Source of the DNA: CAVPRW01 sp046727435 [NCBI: bacterium]
GTDB lineage: Bacteria > Tectomicrobia > Entotheonellia > J063
Direction: 5' to 3'
DNA: 7,110 nt
Assembly (NCBI GenBank): GCA_046727435.1
Contig: JBKPCR010000376.1
Span: forward strand, 1-7,110
Shown here: positions 1 through 5,657 of the stretch, in pieces
How the letters are laid out: every line of letters begins with the position of its first letter
How positions within the stretch are numbered: position 1 is the stretch's first letter
The notes under the pieces: model-generated
The model's input: the letters and a program-made list of their open reading frames with translations, nothing else
Database searches by the model: none
What the model was told of the DNA's origin: nothing
Translations under genes and position numbers: made by a program

Positions 1-35
1 TTGGAGGCATTGGCAAAGTGCTAAAATGTCCATGC

Positions 36-109
36 GGGGCTTCCTCATAGGTTGAGAGTTGCAGTCGTGGTGGACGACAACTCTACGATAGATCTACGAT
101 GGAAGCCCC
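36..109. repeat. Nested inverted repeat covering the transposase start codon
   Basis: Three nested complementary arms are visible. GGGGCTTCC (36-44) pairs with GGAAGCCCC (101-109), AGAGTT (55-60) with AACTCT (79-84), and GTCGT (64-68) with ACGAC (74-78) around a GGTGG loop. The outer 3' arm begins at the second base after the A of the transposase ATG (99-101). In an RNA that starts left of position 36, the start region would be folded away. Known parallel: several insertion sequences (IS10, IS50) use such a structure to block translation of transcripts entering from outside. That this hairpin works the same way is inference. No matching terminal inverted repeat was found right of the transposase, so the element's ends stay undefined. 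Confidence 0.55.
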
Positions 110-1061
110 TTCAAGTGAGCGCATTTTGGCGAAGGTATTGACCAACGAAAAGGATAAATTCCTAAGCCTACTGCATGACCTGTGCTTGGGCATTCCTGAG
201 CCACCTGCCACGAGAGGACGGCCGAAGATTCCCCTGGCGGATGCTCTGTTCTCCTCGTGTTTTAAGGTCTATTCAACCTTCTCAGGTCGCCGCTTCATGA
301 GCGATTTACGAAGTGCCCAGGATCAGGGCTATATCAAGGCCCTACCGCACTACAACTCGATCTTCAATTATCTTGAAAATCCAATACTGACGCCGATTTT
401 GCGTGGTCTAATCATCGAGAGCAGCTTGCCGCTCAAGGTCGTCGAAGCTGATTTTGCCGTCGATTCCTCGGGTTTCACCACCTCACGCTTTATCCGGTGG
501 TTCGATCACAAGTATGGCGTGGTGCGACAGCAGCACGAATGGGTCAAGGTCCATCTGATGTGCGGCGTGAAAACCAACGTGGTCACGGCGGTTGAAATCC
601 GGGAGAAGGATGCGAGCGATACGAAACTCCTCCCTGACCTCGTGAACACGACGGCGGCGCACTTCGACATGCGAGAAGTATCAGCGGATAAGGGCTACTC
701 TAGCGTCAATAACGTGAATGTCATTGCTGAGCATGGGGCAAAACCGTATATTGCGTTCAAAAGCATCCATAGCGGTGCAGCGGGTGGGCTCTGGGAGAAG
801 ATGTTTCACTACTTCGCCTTCAACCGCCAAGAGTTCCTGGGGCACTATCACAAGCGGTCGAACGTCGAAAGCACCTTCAGCATGATCAAGGCAAAGTTCC
901 GCGATCACGTGCGGAGCAAGACGGACGTGGCGATGACGAATGAAGTGCTCTGCAAGATCCTCTGTCACAATATTTGTTGCCTGATTCAAGCGATGTACGA
1001 GTTAGGCATTGAGCCGACGTTTTGGGAGAGCGATCATCTGAACGTTGTTCAGCGCTTCTGA
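99..1061 (+). CDS. IS4/IS5-type DDE transposase
   Basis: This 320-residue protein would catalyse cut-and-paste movement of an insertion sequence. The DDE triad is readable: Asp122 in AVDSSGF, Asp197 in SADKGYS, and Glu257 in the signature RSNVESTFSMIKAKF. The N-terminal part (about residues 14-30, with NEKDKF and LLHDLC) and the GRPKIPLADALF/KVYSTFSGRRF block match my memory of this transposase group. The C-terminal NEVLCKILCHNICCLIQAMYELGI stretch is also typical. Remembered relatives are somewhat longer at the N terminus, so the first few dozen residues may be missing or not annotated. The ATG at 99 is the first in frame; the frame is open back to a TAG at 48-50, and there is no convincing Shine-Dalgarno. 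No internal stop or frameshift is seen, so the transposase may be active. Exact IS name not recognised. Confidence 0.9.
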   Translation: MEAPSSERILAKVLTNEKDKFLSLLHDLCLGIPEPPATRGRPKIPLADALFSSCFKVYSTFSGRRFMSDLRSAQDQGYIKALPHYNSIFNYLENPILTPILRGLIIESSLPLKVVEADFAVDSSGFTTSRFIRWFDHKYGVVRQQHEWVKVHLMCGVKTNVVTAVEIREKDASDTKLLPDLVNTTAAHFDMREVSADKGYSSVNNVNVIAEHGAKPYIAFKSIHSGAAGGLWEKMFHYFAFNRQEFLGHYHKRSNVESTFSMIKAKFRDHVRSKTDVAMTNEVLCKILCHNICCLIQAMYELGIEPTFWESDHLNVVQRF

Positions 1062-1094
1062 TGATTTCTGCTTCCCTTGAGGTTACACGGCCGT

Positions 1095-1100
1095 TATACT
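1095..1100 (+). promoter_or_regulatory. Possible -10 element for a leaderless transcript
   Basis: TATACT (5/6 to the TATAAT consensus) lies 8 bp before the ATG at 1109. No Shine-Dalgarno precedes that ATG, so if this box is used the mRNA would start almost at the start codon. There is no good -35 hexamer at 16-18 bp, which keeps this weak. Confidence 0.25.
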
Positions 1101-1108
1101 AACTATTT

Positions 1109-1567
1109 ATGGATCATGCGGTACAGATCTGCTATCTGAAAGAACAAGCCTCCCTCGTCGCGCGTGGTGTCCGAGCCATCGCCCTTGTAGGGCATTGTGT
1201 AGCTGACGGTTTAGAAATGCTCAAGACAGCTACGACGATCGAGGCACAGATGGAACGGGGTAGCATTCCTTTTGTGGTGGACCGAGGGGACGGAGTTGCT
1301 GATTATGGCTATGCTGCCTCGCAGTGGGCAGTTGATCTCTATCAATGGGTAGTGTGTGCTGCAGATGATACGGTACCGTCCCTACAACGGCACCGTATCC
1401 TTGGGTTACTCTTCGGCTATTCTGTGGAAGCAATCCGTGAGTACGAAGAGCACATCAGCGGCCGACGCTTTCATATGTCTACCGCGTCGGCTGTGTTGGA
1501 CGAACCAGCCGCCAATTCACAGCATCTCTGCAGCCCGAACAAGGGGGGAACTTATCCCCCCTGCTAA
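1109..1567 (+). CDS. Hypothetical protein, 152 aa
   Basis: I do not recognise a named family. The protein is soluble, with no signal peptide or membrane segment. Its N-terminal half is probably helical (about residues 8-50). A middle stretch ending in ADYGYAASQWAVDLYQWVV leads to a conserved-looking block, residues about 92-115, containing QRHRILGLLFGYSVEAIREYEE. That block reads like a genuine protein domain rather than a chance frame. The last 20 or so residues (SPNKGGTYPPC) are encoded by a G6/C6 hairpin and look like low-complexity tail, so the ancestral protein may have ended earlier. The ATG at 1109 has no visible ribosome-binding site; a TATACT box 8 bp upstream raises the possibility of leaderless expression. 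It lies 47 bp after the transposase stop on the same strand, so it could be a neighbour interrupted by the element or simply adjacent. Confidence 0.5.
   Translation: MDHAVQICYLKEQASLVARGVRAIALVGHCVADGLEMLKTATTIEAQMERGSIPFVVDRGDGVADYGYAASQWAVDLYQWVVCAADDTVPSLQRHRILGLLFGYSVEAIREYEEHISGRRFHMSTASAVLDEPAANSQHLCSPNKGGTYPPC
1543..1561. repeat. G6/C6 hairpin inside the end of the hypothetical gene
   Basis: GGGGGG (1543-1548), a 7-nt AACTTAT loop and CCCCCC (1556-1561) form a perfect 6-bp GC stem, followed four bases later by the TAA. There is no T-tract after it, so it is not a classical intrinsic terminator. It may be part of a dispersed palindromic repeat that has been recruited as coding sequence. 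Confidence 0.45.
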
Positions 1568-1676
1568 GGGCAATTTCCCGGCTGCAATGACAGTCTCCCC
1601 GGTAAATTCCTGATTGCTGGCAGATCAACCCTGTGTATGGCATTGGATCATCTCTCCTACCGTGGCTATGCTATAC

Positions 1677-1904
1677 TCATGGGGGGCATGAGGGACCCAT
1701 GGGCTCTTGCTGCATCTGTGCCGCTTGTATGAGCTTACGCCCTGCCTTCTGCTTGGCCTCTTGCTCTGCGACAGCAAAAGCAGGATAGCGGCGTCGCCAA
1801 TGAGCGGGGAGAGATACATGTATATGAGCAGCCTTGGCAGCATCCGTGACACTTCCGGTCTCTGCGAGGCTTTCCAGATATATTACTTGGCGTGCGCTCC
1901 GCAT
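1677..1904 (-). CDS. Small helix-turn-helix protein, terminase-small-subunit-like
   Basis: The protein opens MRSARQVIYLESLAETGSVT and continues with DAAKAAHIHVSLPAHWRRR and YPAFAVAEQEAKQKAGRKL. This is the pattern of phage terminase small-subunit-like or homeodomain-like HTH proteins: FLEALAETGSVTAAAxAAGVSxxxxYxWRRxDPAFAxAWxEA. The HTH would span roughly residues 10-40 and should bind DNA. The frame is open back to an ATG at 1949, but similarity begins at the ATG at 1904, and a promoter-like sequence occupies 1930-1959, so I prefer 1904. Neither start has a good Shine-Dalgarno. At about 75 residues it is shorter than the relatives I remember, which continue C-terminally; the last residues (QEPMGPSCPP) look unrelated. 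It is probably a truncated or orphan phage-derived gene, but a stand-alone regulator is possible. Confidence 0.55.
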   Translation of the reverse strand: MRSARQVIYLESLAETGSVTDAAKAAHIHVSLPAHWRRRYPAFAVAEQEAKQKAGRKLIQAAQMQQEPMGPSCPP

Positions 1905-1929
1905 TTCAGGCAGTGATCCCATACACATC

Positions 1930-1959
1930 AATATGCTATGACATGTCATGCCTTGTCAA
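1930..1959 (-). promoter_or_regulatory. Candidate promoter with a 12-bp palindromic operator
   Basis: On the minus strand, TTGACA (1959-1954) is followed 18 bp later by CATATT (1935-1930, 4/6 to TATAAT). Between the hexamers sits the perfect palindrome ATGACATGTCAT (1938-1949). A second palindrome, CCTTG-T-CAAGG (1951-1961), overlaps the -35. The site lies 26 bp upstream of the ATG at 1904 of the HTH gene, a classic position for an autoregulatory operator. Transcription and binding are inference. Confidence 0.35.
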
Positions 1960-2004
1960 GGTTCAATTGACGGCACAGAACTCGCCCCCACTCCACAAGT
2001 CTTT

Positions 2005-2060
2005 TTGGGCAGAATCCTCACTTGCCCAAGAAATCAGGTCAAATCGTCCTTTATTGGGCA
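2005..2060. repeat. Three TTGGGCA/TGCCCAA heptamers after the DUF559 gene
   Basis: TTGGGCA (2005-2011), TGCCCAA (2023-2029) and TTGGGCA (2054-2060) can form two mutually exclusive stems. One lies within the end of the DUF559 gene and one just beyond its stop at 2034. On the minus strand the downstream stem is followed by AAAAAG, not a T-tract, so I do not call an intrinsic terminator. Confidence 0.25.
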
Positions 2061-2444
2061 AAGCCCCCTCCGGGAGAGGGTCGGGGTGAGGGAGGTCACT
2101 TCTTCGACAATCCTTAACAACACTGCTTCGAGATTCTTCAATACATCTGGATTGCTAAAGCGAAGCACATGAATACCGTGTTGTGCCAGGAATGCCATGC
2201 GGTCTTTATCGTTCTGTTGACCTTTGGTTGTGTAATGCTGCCCACCGTCAAGTTCTATACAGAGCTTGTAATCATGACAATAAAAATCGAGGATACAGGG
2301 ACCAACAGGTTGTTGACGTCGGAACTTGAGGCTGAGCAGCTGGCGGCTGCGGAGGACGCTCCAGAGCAGCTTTTCTGCATCGGTCTGATTCTTCCGCAAC
2401 TTGCGCGCGAAATCGAGAAATTCAGGGTCCAAAGGGGCTTTCAT
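2034..2444 (-). CDS. DUF559 endonuclease-like protein
   Basis: This 136-residue protein belongs to DUF559, a small PD-(D/E)XK-fold family related to very-short-patch-repair (Vsr) nucleases; cellular roles in the family are mostly unproven. Visible hallmarks are FARKLRKNQTDAEKLLW (residues 12-28), FRRQQPVGPCILDFYC (41-56, with Asp53), KLCIELDGGQHY (60-71, with Glu64 and Asp66) and VLRFSN (93-98). The acidic residues 53, 64 and 66 are the likely metal-binding centre. The domain is full length. Residues 118-127 (SLTPTLSRRG) are encoded by a dispersed palindromic repeat, and the last nine by sequence beyond it. The start ATG (2444-2442) is preceded by GAGG at 5-nt spacing, and that GAGG belongs to the second copy of the same repeat. 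The gene follows the binding-protein gene by 48 bp on the same strand but looks like an inserted repeat-flanked unit rather than part of that pathway. Confidence 0.88.
   Translation of the reverse strand: MKAPLDPEFLDFARKLRKNQTDAEKLLWSVLRSRQLLSLKFRRQQPVGPCILDFYCHDYKLCIELDGGQHYTTKGQQNDKDRMAFLAQHGIHVLRFSNPDVLKNLEAVLLRIVEEVTSLTPTLSRRGLCPIKDDLT
2066..2092 (-). repeat. Dispersed palindromic repeat, copy A (inverted)
   Basis: Read on the minus strand this is CCCTCACCCCGA followed by CCCTCTCCCGGAGGG. It matches copy B (2449-2475) at 24 of 27 positions, with the three differences together in the linker. It lies inside the DUF559 coding region and encodes the LTPTLSRRG tail. The hairpin of this copy is shortened compared with copy B. 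Confidence 0.85.
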
Positions 2445-2448
2445 GCCG

Positions 2449-2481
2449 CCCTCACCCTAGCCCTCTCCCGGAGGGAGAGGG
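2449..2481 (+). repeat. Dispersed palindromic repeat, copy B
   Basis: CCCTCACCCTAG is followed by a perfect 9-bp hairpin: CCCTCTCCC (2461-2469), GGA loop, GGGAGAGGG (2473-2481). It fills most of the 48-bp gap between the stop of the binding-protein gene and the start of the DUF559 gene. For the upstream transcript the hairpin could stabilise or weakly terminate the RNA, although no T-tract follows. For the downstream gene the other end of the repeat provides a GAGG ribosome-binding sequence. Repeats of this CCCTCACCC...CTCTCCC type are widespread in bacterial genomes. Confidence 0.85.
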
Positions 2482-2492
2482 AACATTCGACG

Positions 2493-3404
2493 CTACCTTT
2501 GCATCGCCGCCTGCGCGAACTCGACGCTGACATGCTCGGCGTAGGGATAGCGTTTGCTGATAAACCCACCGCCGATAAGGATATCTTGCAGATAATTAAA
2601 GCCGCCTTCGCGCAGCAGCGGATCACGCGCCCAGGTATCTTGCGCCAGATAGCGCCTCACGGCCGGCGTGCGAACCTCCGGCTCAATATCGGGGAAGGAT
2701 GGTGCGATGAGCCGAGAGATCTCCTCCGCCGAGTGCTGGGCGATCCACTGCTGTGCGTGATAAAAAGCCCTGGTGAAGCGATGCAGGACCTCGGCATGGC
2801 CAGCGGCATAAGCTGGCGCGGTGAGATAGGCGCTGAAGGGCAAGGCGCCCACCGCTTCCCCCTCAGAAGCGACCACCGAGCCCCGTCCGGTATGGACCAG
2901 GCGCTCGACCACTGGCTGTCCTTGCTCGATGTAGTCGGCCTCGCCGCGGAGGAACATCTCCACCGCCTGCGGCGTTGGCACGTCGGTGATGAGCTTGATG
3001 GCGCCGATGTCGATGCCATAATTACACAACACTTGCTGCAGACACAGCCAGGGTGTCTCCGCCTCAGCAAACAGGATGAAGCGGCTGCCCATCAGATCGG
3101 CCCACTGAAACCGCGGTTGCGGCCCGCGACCGAGCACAAAAAAGCCATCCCGATTATTTACCTGAATGATGCTGATGATCCGGTCGCGACTGCCTTTTTC
3201 AGCCAGATCCAAGCCCCGAATGGGACCACTCAGGCCGAGGTCGGCCCCGCCCTTTAGGAGTGCATTGGCGAGCTCCCCACCGCTATTCGCCGTGGTTACC
3301 TCGACTCGCAGCTCTTCCTGCGCCAGAACTCCAAGATGCATGGCGACGAAGTGCGGCGTGTAAAAGAGCGAGTGAAACCGTAGGATGATGCGCACAGTAT
3401 CCAT
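2493..3404 (-). CDS. NMT1/SsuA-like substrate-binding protein without signal peptide
   Basis: This 303-residue protein has the fold of periplasmic binding proteins of the NMT1/THI5/SsuA group, which bind small ligands such as sulfonates or pyrimidine precursors. Features seen are RFHSLFYTPHFVAMHLGVL (residues 9-27), the ALLKGGADLGLSGPIRGLDL block (from about 48), and the second lobe LITDVPTPQAVEMFLRGEADYIEQGQPV. It starts directly at MDTVRIILRF, with no hydrophobic leader or lipobox. An upstream start is impossible because the in-frame codons end at the TGA of the preceding gene. It should therefore stay in the cytoplasm, unlike a transport component, and no ABC permease or ATPase is nearby. 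An AGGA lies 13 nt before the ATG, a long spacing. The gene is 18 nt after the molybdopterin oxidoreductase and in the same frame, so co-transcription is very likely. It may present a substrate to that enzyme, be a ligand sensor, or itself be a THI5-like enzyme; ligand unknown. Confidence 0.82.
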   Translation of the reverse strand: MDTVRIILRFHSLFYTPHFVAMHLGVLAQEELRVEVTTANSGGELANALLKGGADLGLSGPIRGLDLAEKGSRDRIISIIQVNNRDGFFVLGRGPQPRFQWADLMGSRFILFAEAETPWLCLQQVLCNYGIDIGAIKLITDVPTPQAVEMFLRGEADYIEQGQPVVERLVHTGRGSVVASEGEAVGALPFSAYLTAPAYAAGHAEVLHRFTRAFYHAQQWIAQHSAEEISRLIAPSFPDIEPEVRTPAVRRYLAQDTWARDPLLREGGFNYLQDILIGGGFISKRYPYAEHVSVEFAQAAMQR

Positions 3405-3422
3405 AGGGTTTTTGAAGTCCTT

Positions 3423-5459
3423 TCACACCGGAGCGACTTCGACCATCGCATCGAAGACAGCCTGGCCCGCGGAGAAGGGAAAGATATCCATGGCCTCATC
3501 TGGAATCGCCGGGGCCCCCGATGTCAACCGGTTCAGTCCCTCCCAACCATCGCGCATCCACACCGTCCCGGATGGCGTGCGTTCCGTGACCTGGGCATAG
3601 GCCCGAAACTCGCCGCGGTCGTTATAGATGCGAATCGGTCCGCCGTCCTGCAGACCGCGGTTGGCGGCATCGAGCGGGGAGATCCACAGACGCGGCACGG
3701 GATCGAGCATGGCCAGCGAGGGCAGGGCACGCCCATGGTCGTAAAAGCTATGAAAGTGCGTCAGCGTGCGACCCTGACACAACGTCAATGGATACGGCGA
3801 GTGGGGTAAGTTCTCATGCACTGGCAGCGGTGGCAGACCGAGATCCCGGGCGTGCTCAGAGTAAAATTCCACCTTGCCCGATGGGGTATGGTAGCGGTGG
3901 TCGGGGTAGGCCACGTGCGAAATGTTCATGGCCCTGATCCCGCCTTCAGCGCGCAGGTCGGCTACCGTAGTATAGCCAGTCGAGGGATGGGCGAGGATGG
4001 CGTCGATCATCTCTTCCTCCGTCTTCCAGGGGAAGAACTCCGCGACGCCAAGGCGGTCGGCGAGGGCGCGCAACACCTCGGTCAAGGAGCGTGTTTCTCC
4101 CGGTGGTTCAAGGGCCGGCTCCATGAGGTAGAGATGCGTATTGGTCATCTTGCAGCCCAGCTGCTCCAGCCAGGCGGTGCCGGGGAGCACCACGTCGGCG
4201 AAGCGGCGCGCCGTCCCATTCATGAACAGGTCGTGGCTGACGACGAGGTCCGTCCCGGCAAGGCCGGCTGCCAGACGCTCAGCATCGGCAAACGATGACA
4301 GCATATCTGTGCCCAGCAGCAGCATAGCGCGTACACGGCCGTCGACGAGCGCCTCGAGCATGCGCGACATCTGGTTCGGGATGTAAACGCCTGAGGGACG
4401 GGGGGTCGTCGGAACAATACTCGCCAGTGCCTGGTCGTGGCTAGTGCTGCCATGCCGGGGCCCGAGTCCACCGCCCGGAATCCCGAGGTTGCCGCTGAGA
4501 GCGGGCAGGCAGGCGACTGCACGTCCCCCCTGCCAGCCATTGGCACCTTTGTGCATGGAGCTGCCCCCGACGAGGATCATCGCCGGCCGCGTGGTAGCGT
4601 AGCGCCGGGCCAAGGCGACGATTTGCGCCGCGGGGATGCCGGTGATGTCAGTGGCCCACGTCGGTGTATAGTTTTTCACATGTGCTGCCAGCTCCTCGAA
4701 TCCCACCGTATGCTGGACCACAAAGTCCCGCCTGTAGAGCTCTTCACCGATGACCACCTGCATCATCGCCAGGGCCAGGGCGGCGTCCGTGCCAGGCCGT
4801 ATCTTGAGCACCTCGTCCGATTGCGCCGCAGCTTCCGTGTCGCGCACATCGATGGTGACAACATAGGCGCCACGGCGCTTGGCGGCGATGAGGTAACGAG
4901 CGGTGTTGGGTTGACTGGCGAGATTGGCCCCCCACAGGATGATAAGATCGGCGTGTTGCCCCATATCCTCCTTGGTGTTGCTCTCAAGGATGCCCGTCAG
5001 CCCAAGGCCAAAGGCGCCCAGTCCCCAGCAAATCATCGTCGGATTCCACTGCTGGCAGCCATAGAGATGAGCGAAGCGGCGCATGAGCTGGCCGCCGATA
5101 CGCGTGCCATAGTTGGTTGCCGAGTTGCCATGCCCGGACCAGATCCCCACTGCCTCCCGACCGACCGCCTGCATGCGGGACACAACCAGGTCCAGCGCCT
5201 CATCCCAGCTCGCCTCGCGCCAGGCGTTCTCGGTGCGGCGGCTACGGATCAGCGGTCGCAGCAGCCGCTTAGGATTGTCGATGATCTCACGGGAGGCCTG
5301 CCCACGCACGCAGAGAAAGCCCTGGCTGTCTGGGTTGTCGTGATCGCCGCTGATCTTTAGGAGCTGTCCATCTTCGATCTCCACCAGCATGCCGCACAAG
5401 GTCGGATGACAGCTCATCGGGCACATGGTCCGCACTCTGCGACGTCCGCTCGCCTGCAT
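3423..5459 (-). CDS. Molybdopterin (bis-MGD) oxidoreductase, DMSO-reductase superfamily
   Basis: This 678-residue catalytic subunit would transfer electrons at a Mo (or W) bis-pterin centre. The N terminus carries a [4Fe-4S] site, Cys13, Cys17, Cys22 and Cys50, spaced C-x3-C-x4-C-x27-C, followed by the usual GFLCVRGQ. SWDEAL (about 84-89) and the NSATNYGTR region follow. Next come the Cys in PTMICWGLGAFG (about 144), the best candidate Mo ligand, and HADLIILWGANLASQPNT. The pterin-binding segments GANGWQGGRAVACLPALSGN and LGIPGGG are present, as are the ADVVLPGTAWLEQLG block and the C-terminal dinucleotide-binding domain (about 555-650, TLTHFHSFYDHGR to WISPLDAANRGL). There is no twin-arginine signal, so it is cytoplasmic. 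The start is set by AGGAG (5469-5473) 9 nt upstream of the ATG. No partner iron-sulfur or flavin subunit is seen in the window. Substrate unknown; an assimilatory nitrate reductase or formate dehydrogenase assignment is not supported. It heads the operon with the binding-protein gene. Confidence 0.93.
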   Translation of the reverse strand: MQASGRRRVRTMCPMSCHPTLCGMLVEIEDGQLLKISGDHDNPDSQGFLCVRGQASREIIDNPKRLLRPLIRSRRTENAWREASWDEALDLVVSRMQAVGREAVGIWSGHGNSATNYGTRIGGQLMRRFAHLYGCQQWNPTMICWGLGAFGLGLTGILESNTKEDMGQHADLIILWGANLASQPNTARYLIAAKRRGAYVVTIDVRDTEAAAQSDEVLKIRPGTDAALALAMMQVVIGEELYRRDFVVQHTVGFEELAAHVKNYTPTWATDITGIPAAQIVALARRYATTRPAMILVGGSSMHKGANGWQGGRAVACLPALSGNLGIPGGGLGPRHGSTSHDQALASIVPTTPRPSGVYIPNQMSRMLEALVDGRVRAMLLLGTDMLSSFADAERLAAGLAGTDLVVSHDLFMNGTARRFADVVLPGTAWLEQLGCKMTNTHLYLMEPALEPPGETRSLTEVLRALADRLGVAEFFPWKTEEEMIDAILAHPSTGYTTVADLRAEGGIRAMNISHVAYPDHRYHTPSGKVEFYSEHARDLGLPPLPVHENLPHSPYPLTLCQGRTLTHFHSFYDHGRALPSLAMLDPVPRLWISPLDAANRGLQDGGPIRIYNDRGEFRAYAQVTERTPSGTVWMRDGWEGLNRLTSGAPAIPDEAMDIFPFSAGQAVFDAMVEVAPV

Positions 5460-5521
5460 GGGACTCTTCTCCTCTGATTGGCCACCTACTGAGCTTTACA
5501 TCTTCCTCTGAGCCTCGCGCC

Positions 5522-5550
5522 ATACTAAGGTGATGACAGGACAGTGTCAA
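5522..5550 (-). promoter_or_regulatory. Sigma70-type promoter of the oxidoreductase operon
   Basis: On the minus strand a perfect TTGACA (5550-5545) is separated by 17 bp from TAGTAT (5527-5522, 4/6 to TATAAT). The expected transcription start is near 5515, giving a 5' leader of about 55 nt that contains the AGGAG ribosome-binding site. Position, spacing and orientation all fit the oxidoreductase gene that begins at 5459. Confidence 0.6.
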
Positions 5551-5558
5551 GAACACTG
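5534..5558. promoter_or_regulatory. Candidate operator: overlapping inverted repeats at the -35
   Basis: CAGTGT (5542-5547), CAAGA, ACACTG (5553-5558) is a perfect 6-bp inverted repeat over the -35 hexamer. A second one, TGACA (5534-5538), 6 nt, TGTCA (5545-5549), overlaps it and extends into the promoter spacer. Protein binding here would be expected to affect RNA polymerase access. No regulator gene is next to it, and the family of any binder cannot be named. Confidence 0.4.
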
Positions 5559-5657
5559 CGGGAATCTCCTCGATCCAGATTTTCAAGAGGAGGTAGATCA
5601 AGGCAAGAGAGGCCCTGAGGATGCGCCGTTTCACGCTGGAGAAGGCTGTTAGATGAC

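Noticed and set aside
1-1110. Terminal inverted repeats and target duplications of the insertion sequence
   Set aside because: Comparing the left 100 bases with the reverse complement of 1040-1110 gave no convincing match. The left end may lie outside the window.
1643-1677. Plus-strand promoter TTGGAT...TATACT
   Set aside because: The spacer is 23 bp, too long, and no plus-strand gene follows.
2169-3257. Long plus-strand open frame of 362 codons
   Set aside because: It lies opposite the binding-protein and DUF559 genes, both with clear family motifs. The plus-strand translation shows no recognisable domain and is a shadow frame of GC-rich coding DNA.
3423-3425. Selenocysteine readthrough of the TGA after the oxidoreductase
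   Set aside because: The TGA is at the natural C-terminus, far from the Mo-ligand position where Sec occurs in this superfamily. I did not see a SECIS-like hairpin directly after it.
4437-5360. Plus-strand open frame of 307 codons
   Set aside because: Antisense to the molybdopterin oxidoreductase over its whole length, with no domain-like sequence.
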